In this document: piece by piece, positions 34,101-41,658 of the stretch
Layout: every line of letters starts with the position of its first letter
Numbering within the stretch: the first letter of the stretch is position 1
DNA from: Pontibacter qinzhouensis
GTDB lineage: Bacteria > Bacteroidota > Bacteroidia > Cytophagales > Hymenobacteraceae
Assembly (NCBI RefSeq): GCF_008017455.1
Contig: NZ_VRTY01000047.1
Coordinates: 1 to 45,783 of the forward strand
Reading direction: 5' to 3'
Length of the DNA: 45,783 nucleotides
Position numbers and translations under genes: made by a program
The notes under the pieces: model-generated
The model's database searches: none
What the model was told of the DNA's origin: nothing
What the model saw: only the letters and a program-made list of their open reading frames with translations

Positions 34101-35231
34101 AGATACACCAGCGCCATCCGTTCCGATCCAGATGATACTATCAGAAGCTTCACAAAAAGATGAAATAAAGTTATTATGAAGGGTATTCTTTTTAAGAACA
34201 TCCCGCTTGATAGTCGTAAAACGTGCTTTATTTTTGTCTATAACATTTACTCCTCCTCGCTGGGTGCCTATCCACCATCGCGCCTGATTATCCTGGAAAA
34301 GAGATGTTATAGCATTACTTGACAGATCTTCCTTTCCTTCGCCAGATACAATTGTTTTAATATCCTTGTTTTTCAGGTCCAGAATAACAATGCCCTGGCC
34401 ATCGGTGGCAAGCCAAAGCTGCCCGTCCTTCTCCACATGAATATCAATTATATGATAATTTAAAAATTTGTCTTTATCAGACTCAAAATGGGCATAGCTG
34501 TTACTGGCTATAGAGTACCTGATAAGACCATTTTCTGTTCCAATCCATAACGAGTTGTCTGCAGCTGTTTTTATAACATTTGCTTTTCTAAGCTCCTTCG
34601 AAACTAGCTGAAGCTTATTTGTTTTAGGTTGGAAAAGGTGCAAACCAACCTGCTTAACCATAACCCATACGCGGCCCCGATCATCCACATGCACTGTTCC
34701 AACAGAGTACCCGTAAGTCGCATCTGCTGCCCCCAGGCCTATCTGCAGAAACTCTTTAGACTTTTTTGTACGAACTATTAACCCTGAGCCTTCAGTTGCC
34801 AGGTAAATATTTCCATCCTTATCTATAGCAATGTCTTCTACATCTGCGGTTAATTTGCTTTTTATTCTTTGTCCGGCAGGGTAATAGTATGTCTGCAAAA
34901 AATTTAATGTACTTCCGCTGAAAGTACATAACCCCTTTTTTGTACCGACCCATACATTTCCGGAGCTATCTTCTTTTAAAACATTAACCTGGTTATGAAC
35001 TAATGAAGTGGAGTCGTTCCCTCTGTTTCTGAACACTTTAAACCCATATCCATCGAACTGGTTCAAACCATCGTCAGTGGCAAACCACATAAATCCATAC
35101 TTGTCTTTATAGATAGAATTTACGGTGTTATTCGATAAACCATGCTCAATACCTAAATGAACAAATGTTTGTGAGAAAACATTAGACAAAAAGAATAAGA
35201 GCAGAAAAGCAACTAATATTAGTATTCTCAT
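31152..35231 (-). CDS. Hybrid two-component system regulator (one-component HTCS)
   Basis: A 1359-residue inner-membrane sensor-regulator. After a signal peptide or anchor (about 1-20) comes a double seven-bladed propeller of Reg_prop repeats (about 25-650; GLSNNTVNSIYKDKYGFMWF, then many copies of a GxLWIGT type). Next are a Y_Y_Y domain (about 690-755), a membrane helix (about 765-785), HisKA with phospho-accepting His near 825 (FFTNVSHEFRTPLTLI), HATPase (GFGIGLYLVKKF), a receiver with phospho-Asp near 1139 (DVIISDIMMPHMNGLEL), and a C-terminal AraC helix-turn-helix (about 1250-1330). In Bacteroidota these proteins bind a specific oligosaccharide in the periplasm and switch on the adjacent locus. 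Position and strand next to susC make this locus its likely target. Confidence 0.95.
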   Translation of the reverse strand: MRILILVAFLLLFFLSNVFSQTFVHLGIEHGLSNNTVNSIYKDKYGFMWFATDDGLNQFDGYGFKVFRNRGNDSTSLVHNQVNVLKEDSSGNVWVGTKKGLCTFSGSTLNFLQTYYYPAGQRIKSKLTADVEDIAIDKDGNIYLATEGSGLIVRTKKSKEFLQIGLGAADATYGYSVGTVHVDDRGRVWVMVKQVGLHLFQPKTNKLQLVSKELRKANVIKTAADNSLWIGTENGLIRYSIASNSYAHFESDKDKFLNYHIIDIHVEKDGQLWLATDGQGIVILDLKNKDIKTIVSGEGKEDLSSNAITSLFQDNQARWWIGTQRGGVNVIDKNKARFTTIKRDVLKKNTLHNNFISSFCEASDSIIWIGTDGAGVSAWDRQNNTFRSFVHNKSSKGALSNNYTQSILRDHENNIWIGTWGGGINRFEPEAGTFRQYACGPDKFVWKLYEDSKQNLWAGTTESGPLYLFNRSLDQFEVYDTSLVNAISILEDRSGTLWLGTYYELIRVDKKRGKHQRYNIDFPVRDLYQDRKGNLWIGTQGNGLLWFEPEKGKYTTFTEANGLANNTVHKIEEDDHGNLWISTYHGISRFDPVTKQFKNFYEADGLQSNQFSYNASLKLHSGELLFGGIKGFNIFHPDSINTESKFPELVISGLRLFNKPVTAADNIMKPGQVLYSVDTITLPYNKAYISFDFSALEFTAPDNITYAYMLENWDKTWNYTNNQRTASYSNLREGNYTLRIKSTNAEGIWNEQERVVQIQVLPPWYRSWWAFCAYAAVVAGLLYVYNFYRTKQDRLKYELKIASIKAEKDAELNEKKLSFFTNVSHEFRTPLTLIINPIKELVDKKRDHIEYQDVAVVYRNARRLLSLVDQLLLFRKADSGEDVLRIGKLNFASLCEEVYLSFVQQAKTKDIRYLLNCDATTVELYGDHEKLEILLFNLLSNAFKFTPAGGQITLHVAQLDQQVEVVVKDSGCGIPADAGNKLFNKFQQVYGNGTAASGGFGIGLYLVKKFVEQHKGGISYESEPGRGTSFKVVLPNGNHHLSADSMVEDNAKPSAFLEELQVTLQPEEEAQAEPLTPPEDELNELVMETNSLLLVEDNSEIRQYVKQIFSSTYTIYEAENGDQGLELAQEYLPDVIISDIMMPHMNGLELCSKIKENPSLNHIPIILLTASSSPEMKLKGIEGGAVDYITKPFEKELLVARVESILKSRDNLQRFFYNEVTLKTNKLKISAEYSTFLAACIETIERNMGDPGFKVKTFAREMGMSQSNLYKKVYEISGRPVNDFVRFIRLRKVARLLIDTDLRINEAAFEAGFGDMKHFREQFKKLFGLNPSEYVKKYRKPFHKCYTLNEKVLKETVVI

Positions 35232-35542
35232 ATATAATATATAGTTTATCTACCAGTGATCAAATCTGCAGTATCAAAAATTAAAGTCGAATTTTATATT
35301 GCTATAACCAGTGTCACACCATTTTTTAGATTAAACCTATGTTTAAATATACACATCATTTTCAGTTTTATTTTGAATTGATTCTTTTTTCGTTTTAACA
35401 GGATGAAGATAATGCTTTGTGTCCTGCGTCTTGTGTCCTAAAACAGACGGCAGTACAAAGTCGGATTACAGTAAGTTAAGTTGAAGTTTAAGTAAGGCAG
35501 CTTTTACAGAAAATTATTCTGCAAGTCGTAGGTACATAAAAA

Positions 35543-35574
35543 AAGCACTTACAAGTTTTACCTCGTAAGTGCTT
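35543..35574 (-). terminator. Terminator of the tRNA transcript
   Basis: Perfect 10-bp stem AAGCACTTAC / GTAAGTGCTT with a 12-nt loop, followed on the minus strand by TTTTTTTATG, 10 bp after the tRNA 3' end. The rest of the 35232-35584 gap shows nothing recognisable. Confidence 0.8.
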
Positions 35575-35584
35575 GATTATCAGG

Positions 35585-35658
35585 TGGGCCCACCTGGAAT
35601 CGAACCAGGCACCTACTGATTATGAGTCAGTTGCTCTAACCGAATGAGCTATAGGCCC
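35585..35658 (-). tRNA. tRNA with CAU anticodon (Met elongator or Ile2)
   Basis: A 74-nt tRNA on the minus strand. Acceptor GGGCCTA pairs with TGGGCCC, the D arm has AGCTCATTCGGTTAGAGC, and the anticodon arm CTGACTCATAATCAG has anticodon CAT. The T arm is CCTGG-TTCGATT-CCAGG. CCA is not encoded. A CAU anticodon is used by initiator Met, elongator Met and Ile2 tRNAs. The A7-U66 and full acceptor pairing exclude a typical initiator. The GACTCATAATC anticodon arm and G-C-rich acceptor recall Ile2, whose wobble C is changed to lysidine, so isotype is undecided. Confidence 0.9.
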
Positions 35659-35761
35659 CTTCCGATCTAAAAAACCGCTTTATCTGCTGCTTTCTTTGAT
35701 TTCGGAGTGCAATTCTACATATTTGTATCGTAAATTTCAAATAGTAACGAAAAATTTTTCA

Positions 35762-36394
35762 GTGATTTTACAAAACATCAAAAACATTATATTCGATCTT
35801 GGAGGTGTTATTATTAACATCGATTATGATAAGAGTATTCGGGAGCTGGAGACCTTTTGCCGGCCGGGCAGTACCATTGAGTTCAGCCAGAAAGCACAGT
35901 CGAAGCTGTTCGACCTTTTTGAGACGGGTGCCAGCACAGCTGCCGTGTTTCGGCAGCAGCTGCGCGAGACCTATGCCTTGGAGGCCACCGATGAAGAGAT
36001 AGACACCGCCTGGAATGCCATGCTGCTCGATATTCCGCAGGAACGCATCGACCTGCTGCTGGAGTTGGGAAAACATTACCGGATTTTCCTGATGAGCAAT
36101 ACAAACGAGATCCACCTGAAGCGTTTTAACGAGATGGTGGAACACAGCTTTACCATACCCAGCCTCGATTCGCTGTTCGAGAAAACCTATTACTCGCACC
36201 TGATCGGCCAGCGAAAGCCAGATGCCATTGTGTTTGAGCAGATTCTGGCAGAAAACAGCTTGAAAAAAGAGGAAACACTATTTATTGACGACAGCATGCA
36301 GCACATCGAAAGCGCCAATAAAGTAGGCATCAGAACGCTACACCTGCAGCCACCTCTTACTATAAACAAAGTTTTCCGGGATGTTAGCAACTAG
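35762..36394 (+). CDS. HAD-superfamily phosphatase (subfamily IA)
   Basis: A haloacid-dehalogenase-type hydrolase of 210 residues if begun at a GTG at 35762 (V-ILQNIKNIIFDLGGVI). An ATG at 35696 would add 22 residues with no family match and lie close to the divergent tRNA. Motif I is IIFDLGGVIINID, where the second Asp of DxD is replaced by Gly, as in many subfamily IA members of the FDLGGV type. Motif II is the Ser/Asn in LMSNTNE, motif III the Lys in GQRKPDAIVFE, and motif IV is LFIDDSMQHIESA. The alpha-helical cap lies between I and II. The substrate is unknown. It overlaps the M50 protease gene by 14 bp. Confidence 0.85.
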   Translation: MILQNIKNIIFDLGGVIINIDYDKSIRELETFCRPGSTIEFSQKAQSKLFDLFETGASTAAVFRQQLRETYALEATDEEIDTAWNAMLLDIPQERIDLLLELGKHYRIFLMSNTNEIHLKRFNEMVEHSFTIPSLDSLFEKTYYSHLIGQRKPDAIVFEQILAENSLKKEETLFIDDSMQHIESANKVGIRTLHLQPPLTINKVFRDVSN

Positions 36395-37670
36395 GTCGCA
36401 ACATAATTACCCCCTGCATATTCTGCTTTTTATCCTGACGCTGGCCACCACCACACTGGCTGGTGCTGAGTGGCGGTTTGGCAGGCTTTTTCTGGTGAGT
36501 GCCGATGGCTTTGGCACCGGCTCCATCAACTGGGCCGAGTTTCTGGGAGGGCTCTACTTTTCGCTGCCTTTTCTGGGGGTGCTCACGGTGCACGAGTTCG
36601 GGCACTATTTTACCGCCCGCCATTACCGCACCCACGTTTCGCTGCCTTACTACATTCCGCTGTGGTTCGGCATCACCTCCAGCATCGGCACTATGGGGGC
36701 ATTTATCCGGATCAAAAGCCGCATACAGTCGCGCAGGCAGTTCTTCGACATTGGGGTGGCAGGTCCGCTGGCAGGCTTTGCGGTAGCTGTTCCCTTACTC
36801 TTTTATGCCTTCACGCACCTGCCCGAGCCGGAGCACATCTTTACGATACACCCGGAGTACAGGCAGTACGGCCTCGACTATGCGCAACATGTGTACAATA
36901 ACAACTTCGGCAATTTTGCGCTCGGAAAGAACCTGCTGTTCGTCCTGTTCGAAAAATATGTAACGCCTGCCGGTGCCACGGTGCCCAACCAGTACGAAAT
37001 CATTCACTACCCTTACCTTTTTGCCGGTTACCTGTCGCTTTTTTTCACGGCACTGAACCTGCTCCCGATCGGGCAGTTGGACGGTGGCCACGTGCTTTAC
37101 GGACTGATCGGTTACAAACGGTTTAACCGGTTATCGCCTATCTTCTTTACCTGCTTTATTCTGTATGCCGGCCTGGGCGTTATCTCACCGTATGCCAAAC
37201 CACTCTGGGAAGAAGAACTCCTGATCGTGAACCTGGCCTTTACCTACTGGGCGTTCAGCAAATTAATAGAAAACCGGCGGCACAGCCTCGCCGCTACTTT
37301 TGTTATGCTGATGCTGCAGTACAGCCTTTCGACCGTTTTTCCGGCTTTGGCTGGCTATATCTGGTGGTGGCCGCTTTACATTCTGTACCTGCTCTTTGTG
37401 TTAACGCCAGCCGTTCCTAAACCGAAATACGCGGTGTACCTCCTGTTGCTTGTGCTGGCACTGCAAGTCCTGATCTCAATGGCTTTCCCGGGAACAGATG
37501 GTTACACCGGTTGGTTGCTGTTCGGTTTACTGCTCTCGCGCGTGATGGGCATCTTTCACCCCTCCTGCCCCGACGAACGCCCCCTTACCACCAGCCGCAA
37601 AGTACTCGGTATTCTCGCCATCGTCATCTTCATCCTCTGCTTCACTCCTTCTCCTTTTATTATTGAATGA
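36381..37670 (+). CDS. M50-family membrane metalloprotease (site-2 protease-like)
   Basis: A 429-residue polytopic membrane protein. HEFGHYFTARHY near residues 66-77 is the zinc-binding HExxH with its helix. NLLPIGQLDGGHVLYGL near residues 228-244 is the LDG motif that supplies the third zinc ligand in M50 proteases. About eight to ten hydrophobic segments are seen, several in the long C-terminal part (about 270-429) that goes beyond the catalytic core. No PDZ domain is recognised, so it belongs to the compact group rather than RseP. It cuts within membranes; its target is unknown. It is translationally coupled to the HAD gene, and its stop codon falls at the start of a tandem GAGT-type repeat. 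Confidence 0.85.
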   Translation: MLATRSQHNYPLHILLFILTLATTTLAGAEWRFGRLFLVSADGFGTGSINWAEFLGGLYFSLPFLGVLTVHEFGHYFTARHYRTHVSLPYYIPLWFGITSSIGTMGAFIRIKSRIQSRRQFFDIGVAGPLAGFAVAVPLLFYAFTHLPEPEHIFTIHPEYRQYGLDYAQHVYNNNFGNFALGKNLLFVLFEKYVTPAGATVPNQYEIIHYPYLFAGYLSLFFTALNLLPIGQLDGGHVLYGLIGYKRFNRLSPIFFTCFILYAGLGVISPYAKPLWEEELLIVNLAFTYWAFSKLIENRRHSLAATFVMLMLQYSLSTVFPALAGYIWWWPLYILYLLFVLTPAVPKPKYAVYLLLLVLALQVLISMAFPGTDGYTGWLLFGLLLSRVMGIFHPSCPDERPLTTSRKVLGILAIVIFILCFTPSPFIIE

Positions 37671-37736
37671 GTGAGTGAATAAAGAGTGAGTGGATGGAGG
37701 AATGAATGGATGAGTGAGTGAAGGTATGAGGGAGTG
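37665..37736 (+). repeat. Imperfect tetranucleotide repeat
   Basis: About 70 bp built from GAGT, GAAT and GGAT units, beginning at the M50 stop codon. Length variation here would not alter the protein as the stop precedes most of the units. Confidence 0.6.
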
Positions 37737-37798
37737 ATAGTAGCGTACCTCCTGCTGCTGTATCCAGGATTGGTAGTTAGGTGAGAAAAGGCACTTAT

Positions 37799-37855
37799 AC
37801 CCTTGGCAGTTTTACAACTAAATTCCTTCGGAAGGCCATTTTGATTAGAAGAATT
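37799..37855 (-). repeat. 57-bp intergenic element, copy 12
   Basis: Minus strand: AATTCTTCTAAT, core GGCCTTCCGAAGG, 3' box CTGCCAAGGGT. Tail-to-tail with copy 13, with a hairpin between them. Confidence 0.8.
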
Positions 37856-37888
37856 GGCTGAATACACTTTTTGCAGGCTTAAGAAAAC

Positions 37889-37926
37889 GCTCGCAGGACC
37901 TTGCAGTGTGCGCAGCTCCTGCGAGC
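37889..37926. repeat. Hairpin between two 57-bp elements
   Basis: GCTCGCAGGA and TCCTGCGAGC form a perfect 10-bp stem around an 18-nt loop. Its GC-rich stem recalls the hairpin of family C, but the flanks differ. Confidence 0.5.
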
Positions 37927-37974
37927 ATCTGAAGAGCCGGTAGCAACCCTCCGAAGCGAATCTATTACAGGAGG

Positions 37975-38032
37975 AATTATTCTAATGAAAACAGCCTTCC
38001 AAAGCATCTTTCCTGAAATTGTGCCAAGGGTT
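37975..38032 (+). repeat. 57-bp intergenic element, copy 13
   Basis: AATTATTCTAAT, GAAAACAGCC, core CCTTCCAAAGC, 3' box GTGCCAAGGGTT. Directly after it, at 38056-38075, GTGCGAGCTTGTAGCTCG contains another small hairpin. Confidence 0.82.
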
Positions 38033-38112
38033 GTTCACCATCTGTACATTTCCGCTGGTGCGAGCTTGTAGCTCGAATCTCTTTCTGTTGCAAACACTGC
38101 ATTTCCTCCAAA

Positions 38113-38153
38113 CATAAAAGCCCGGCAGGTTCAGAACCTGTCGGGCTTTTATG
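38113..38153. terminator. Strong bidirectional terminator
   Basis: CATAAAAGCCCGGCAGGTTC and GAACCTGTCGGGCTTTTATG pair over 20 positions with one G-U and a 1-nt centre. Each arm ends in a run that reads TTTT on its own strand. It lies 14 bp after the rhodanese stop and ends that minus-strand operon. Confidence 0.85.
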
Positions 38154-38166
38154 TAAAAAAAAAGTA

Positions 38167-38472
38167 TTATCCCTGGTAAGCCAGAATTCCGCCGAGCAGG
38201 TTTCTAACCTGGCTAAAGCCATTTTGCTGTAAAAAGGCTTTGGCATTGGCTGATCGCGCACCAGAGCGGCATTGCACAATCACTTCCTGGTCTTTCAGGT
38301 CTTCCAGGTCTTCGAGCTGCTGTGGCAGGCTGCCGAGCGGAATGTTCTTGGCGCCTTCTATCCGGGATTCCTCATACTCCCACGGCTCCCGAACATCTAT
38401 GATCACCGGTGTTTCGCCATTGTTGAGGCGCTCTTTCAGTTCATCGGCTGTAATGTCAGTTGTTATCATCAT
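38167..38472 (-). CDS. Single-domain rhodanese-like protein
   Basis: A 101-residue rhodanese. VIIDVREPWEYEESRIEGA near residues 23-41 and IPLGSLPQQL are the usual first half. VIVQCRSGARSANAKAFL near residues 64-81 holds the active-site Cys in the CRSGAR loop. It may carry sulfur as a persulfide; partners are unknown. Its ATG overlaps the stop of the T9SS-protein gene (ATGA), so they are coupled, although they share no obvious pathway. It is cytoplasmic. Confidence 0.9.
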   Translation of the reverse strand: MMITTDITADELKERLNNGETPVIIDVREPWEYEESRIEGAKNIPLGSLPQQLEDLEDLKDQEVIVQCRSGARSANAKAFLQQNGFSQVRNLLGGILAYQG

Positions 38473-40298
38473 TTAGTTACCATTATTTTTTTCACGATAA
38501 TTCCTTTACTTGTTTCTATGTGCACCGTGTACATGCCAGCTGGCAAATGTCCTAATGCTACGGGTTTACCGGCAGCAGCCGCCACCTGGCTGTGTACGGT
38601 TCTGCCCATCATATCGTATACGCTGATCCGGCGATAGATGCCGTCTATAAACACCGGGCCGGTGGTGGGGTTCGGATAGAGAAAGTAGGGGTCTGCGGCT
38701 ATTTCCTCTGCCACACTCAGCGCCTCGCCAGTCATAACAGGGCGCATCATTACGGCACCCTCTGTAAATGCATCTGATACCCAGCCATTTACCCCGCCCC
38801 ACAGAAAGCGTCGGCCTGCGGCACTGGAGTTCCGGTCGAAACCAATGTTCACGAACAGCCCTCCCGGCTGCGACCAGCCAATATAAAACCGATCCGACAC
38901 ATTGAGCGGCTGCGGCAGCACCACCTCGTAAAACTGGTTCGCTACCTCCGAGTACCGTATCTGGAAAGCCTGCTGGTAAACCGATTCGCCTGGCACTCCA
39001 TCGGCATCGTTCCAGACTCTGAATATGAGCGAAGTACCCTCTAAACTATTGCCGACCTGCGGAAAATACACCCGGAAAGCACGCAGCTGATCGGGGCGGT
39101 TGAGTTCATAAAGCTGAGCTACCTGTGTGGAACTGGAGGAGATAAAGCTGAAACCGGCCTCTGCTGTACCGTCGTCGTAGGCGAAATAGTCGGCGAACTG
39201 TGTTTCCTGGCGCACCGTATCGTTGGCGCGCTGCAGCGGGTTCTGCTCCCGTGTGTCCAGAAAAAGCCCCTGAACGATTTTAAAAGCCTCCTGCGGCAGG
39301 GGCAGGTTCGTGATCCGTGGCGTTCCGCTCACCTCGAACTGCCTCGCCTCGCCCGGCACCAGGCCCGGGGCCCGCAAAAAAGTATCGACTGGAGAGCCTG
39401 CCTCTGCCAGCTTGATGTAGCCACGCCAGCTGATCGCTCCCGGAATGCTGCCCAGGTTATTCACCGTTGCCACTACCTCCTCGCTAAGAGCGGCCTGAGG
39501 GTTCTCGAGAAACTGCGGCACCGGCATGGCTGCATAATGACGGAGCAATGGCGTAAGCGGGCGACTGATAGTAATATCGGTGGAGGTGTTCTGACCTTTG
39601 CGGCGGTTTCTGTCCAGCTCTACATAATCCAGGTTCCAGACGTCGGCTAAACCAGTTCTGCGGCCAATGTTCCGGTACCTGAACTGAAACCCGTCATGCA
39701 GAAACCGGCCGTCACTGAGCGCCACAAACACCTGGGCAAACTCCGTGACCTCGCCTACAGCGTTCTGTTGCCACACTGGCTGCCAGGCTCCGGCATTATC
39801 CAACAACTCCAGTACCAGGTAAAAACTATTGTTCGATGTCCGGTCCGGCACATCGCCCAGGCCACCCGATTGCCAGTAAAAGCTCAGGTAAACCGAATCG
39901 GCAGGCACCAGACTTCCCAACATAATCGGTTGAGAAGTAAGCGTATCGGATGCACCCGTGGCAACAGACAAAGGTGCATAAGGTGCTCCTGCTGCATTTA
40001 CGCCATCTAAAGAAGCCACGCCAATACTGATCGGGTTCCGGCCATACCGGTTGTTGATGTACGTGCCGCCTGCCGTTTCCCAGCGTTCCGGATCAGGTAA
40101 GCCAGTAGTGGTGGCAGCAAAATCATCGAAAAAAGGAAGCGTATTAGCCTGAAGACGGGAATTGGAGGCAGGTTGGCTTTTAATGGCATCAGCGGCAACA
40201 GACCGGCTTTCCTGCTGTAGCGGCATGAGCGTGACCTGTGCAACCACACTCACGTTATAAAGTAATACAAAAGCGAATACCGCCAGAATTTCTCTCAT
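38469..40298 (-). CDS. Secreted protein with type IX secretion (type A) sorting domain
   Basis: A protein of 609 residues from the start at 40298 (MREILAVFAFVLLYNVSVVAQ), which gives a clean signal peptide; the frame is open to 40322. The mature part begins with a segment about a finished structure (PFFDDFAATTTGLPDPERW) typical of large Cytophagales surface proteins. Beta-sandwich segments follow, and the C-terminal 75 residues form a Por secretion tail: YPNPTTGPVFIDG, ISVYDMMGR, LPAGMYTVHIETSKGIIVKKI. It would be exported by the T9SS and attached to the cell surface. No catalytic motif is visible. It is 48 bp downstream of the PASTA gene and overlaps the rhodanese gene. Confidence 0.85.
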   Translation of the reverse strand: MREILAVFAFVLLYNVSVVAQVTLMPLQQESRSVAADAIKSQPASNSRLQANTLPFFDDFAATTTGLPDPERWETAGGTYINNRYGRNPISIGVASLDGVNAAGAPYAPLSVATGASDTLTSQPIMLGSLVPADSVYLSFYWQSGGLGDVPDRTSNNSFYLVLELLDNAGAWQPVWQQNAVGEVTEFAQVFVALSDGRFLHDGFQFRYRNIGRRTGLADVWNLDYVELDRNRRKGQNTSTDITISRPLTPLLRHYAAMPVPQFLENPQAALSEEVVATVNNLGSIPGAISWRGYIKLAEAGSPVDTFLRAPGLVPGEARQFEVSGTPRITNLPLPQEAFKIVQGLFLDTREQNPLQRANDTVRQETQFADYFAYDDGTAEAGFSFISSSSTQVAQLYELNRPDQLRAFRVYFPQVGNSLEGTSLIFRVWNDADGVPGESVYQQAFQIRYSEVANQFYEVVLPQPLNVSDRFYIGWSQPGGLFVNIGFDRNSSAAGRRFLWGGVNGWVSDAFTEGAVMMRPVMTGEALSVAEEIAADPYFLYPNPTTGPVFIDGIYRRISVYDMMGRTVHSQVAAAAGKPVALGHLPAGMYTVHIETSKGIIVKKIMVTK

Positions 40299-40346
40299 GC
40301 TTCCGTTACAGTTGGTTGCCAAAACAGCAACCCGCTTGCTTCATTT

Positions 40347-41126
40347 CTATTCAAAAAGTGGGGTAGAACCCTCTTCGCCCGCTACCCACAGGTCTACCAG
40401 CTCTCCCACCCGAATTTTGGCTCCCACCTGCGCAATGGGGCGCTGCCTGATTACCGTACCGTCTGGCTCGCCTGAACCCTGCACATAAATAATGTTCCCG
40501 ATCTGCAGCCCCTGCCCTACCAGCAGCACAGAAGCTTCATCAACAGGCATTCCTATAACGTCCGGAATCTCAAATTCAGTATTGCCTAGTCCGTTTCCTA
40601 CGTGCAGGTCCACGACGGCACCTTTTTGCACCAGGTCGCCTGGTTTTACTTCTTTGCCTCCCACAAATTGCTTCAGCACCGCGTTCTGCTGCAGGTCAGG
40701 CACATAGGTAATCTGGCCTTTGCGAAGTGAGTAGCTTTTCAGAATCAGTTCTGCGTTCATCACCGAACCATCGATCAGTTTTGGCATCTTGATCATGGGC
40801 GGGTTTTTCATGTTGATGCTCACATAAATCTTCCGGTTCTCTTTTACCTTGGCACCCGGAGCCGGGTCCTGTGTCAGAATCTCGAATGGCTTTTTATCGG
40901 TTTGGTATGAAGAGTCGTTCACAAAGTAGCGGAGGTTCTGCTCCTCCAGGTACCCTTCGGCCTCAGGTAGTTGCATACCCACAATTTTGGGCACCGATAT
41001 AGACTCGCCATGATTGGTGGTAGCCGGCAAATACCAGTAAAAAAAGCCCACCACCATCACCGCCACTATTACCGCCATAATGGCCAGGTGTATCAGCACA
41101 TCCTTCAATGATCTTACTTTAAACAT
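40347..41126 (-). CDS. PASTA-domain membrane protein
   Basis: A 259-residue bitopic protein. A short basic N terminus precedes one membrane helix (about 12-32). Three periplasmic PASTA domains follow, about 45-110 (VPKIVGMQLPEAEGYL), 113-180 (MPKLIDGSVMNAELIL) and 185-250 (IPDVIGMPVDEASVLL). Each ends in a strand with Gly and hydrophobic residues. No kinase domain is attached, unlike Firmicute or Actinobacterial PASTA kinases. PASTA domains bind peptidoglycan stem peptides or septal proteins. Its location next to D-Ala-D-Ala ligase in the same orientation supports a cell-wall role. The DUF559 cassette now separates the two genes. Confidence 0.9.
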   Translation of the reverse strand: MFKVRSLKDVLIHLAIMAVIVAVMVVGFFYWYLPATTNHGESISVPKIVGMQLPEAEGYLEEQNLRYFVNDSSYQTDKKPFEILTQDPAPGAKVKENRKIYVSINMKNPPMIKMPKLIDGSVMNAELILKSYSLRKGQITYVPDLQQNAVLKQFVGGKEVKPGDLVQKGAVVDLHVGNGLGNTEFEIPDVIGMPVDEASVLLVGQGLQIGNIIYVQGSGEPDGTVIRQRPIAQVGAKIRVGELVDLWVAGEEGSTPLFE

Positions 41127-41221
41127 TTTATATTTTGAGTTGAATCGCCTGAAGCTGCATTTGCTTCAGTAATATGTTAAACTTGTACTTTATTCTATGT
41201 TGCCGAAAAGCCGGTAATTTT

Positions 41222-41250
41222 GTCCCCCTTTGAAGGGGGTAGGGGGATGA
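41222..41250. repeat. Left inverted repeat of the DUF559 cassette
   Basis: 29 bp; begins GTCCCCCTTTGAAGG and ends GGGTAGGGGGATGA. Its own first half can fold (CCCCCT-TTGA-AGGGGG). It lies 15 bp beyond the DUF559 stop. Confidence 0.75.
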
Positions 41251-41265
41251 CTTTCCACAGGCCTT

Positions 41266-41658
41266 CTACTTCTTGTTTTCAGCAATCCAGCTCTCAATTG
41301 TCCGTTGAACATTATCCAGATCCCTCATCATCTCCTCATGTGTAAATCTGAGTGTGGTAAATCCTAATTCCGCCAAGGCTGCATCTCTTTGCTTATCTTC
41401 CTCAAATTTAAAATTATGAGAATAGCCATCTACTTCAATAATCAATTTTAACTCCTTGCATAAAAAATCAGCAATATAGTTTAGTACTGGTCGCTGCCGT
41501 AAAAAAGGATATCCTAATTTGCTTTTGCTCAATAACTCGCACCACAATCTTATTTCAGCCTTCGTTGAGTCTGACCGAAGTGCTCTGGCAAAGGGTTTTA
41601 AATTTTTGTTAAAGTGGAGGTTATCAGGCAGAACTATATAACTTTCCTTTGTTGTCAA
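41266..41658 (-). CDS. DUF559 (Vsr-like) endonuclease-fold protein
   Basis: A 130-residue protein of the DUF559 family, related to very-short-patch-repair and restriction-endonuclease folds. FARALRSDSTKAEIRLW is the family's N-terminal helix. YPFLRQRPVLNYIADFLCKELKLIIEVDGYSH supplies the PD-(D/E)xK-like core (Asp, then Glu-Val-Asp-Gly). RDAALAELGFTTLRFTHEEM closes the domain. The start appears to be TTG at 41658: TGA precedes it directly in frame, and no ATG occurs before the conserved region. It is almost exactly bounded by inverted repeats (gap 15 bp at the 3' end and none at the start), and it splits an otherwise cell-wall gene cluster, both suggesting insertion. Activity and target are unknown. 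Confidence 0.8.
   Translation of the reverse strand: MTTKESYIVLPDNLHFNKNLKPFARALRSDSTKAEIRLWCELLSKSKLGYPFLRQRPVLNYIADFLCKELKLIIEVDGYSHNFKFEEDKQRDAALAELGFTTLRFTHEEMMRDLDNVQRTIESWIAENKK

Noticed and set aside
35419..35442. Tandem GTCCTGCGTCTTGTGTCC-like stretch
   Set aside because: Only about one and a half short units, no second copy seen in the window.
37556..37867. 103-codon minus-strand frame over the tetranucleotide tract
   Set aside because: His/Ser/Leu repeats come directly from the tandem DNA repeat.
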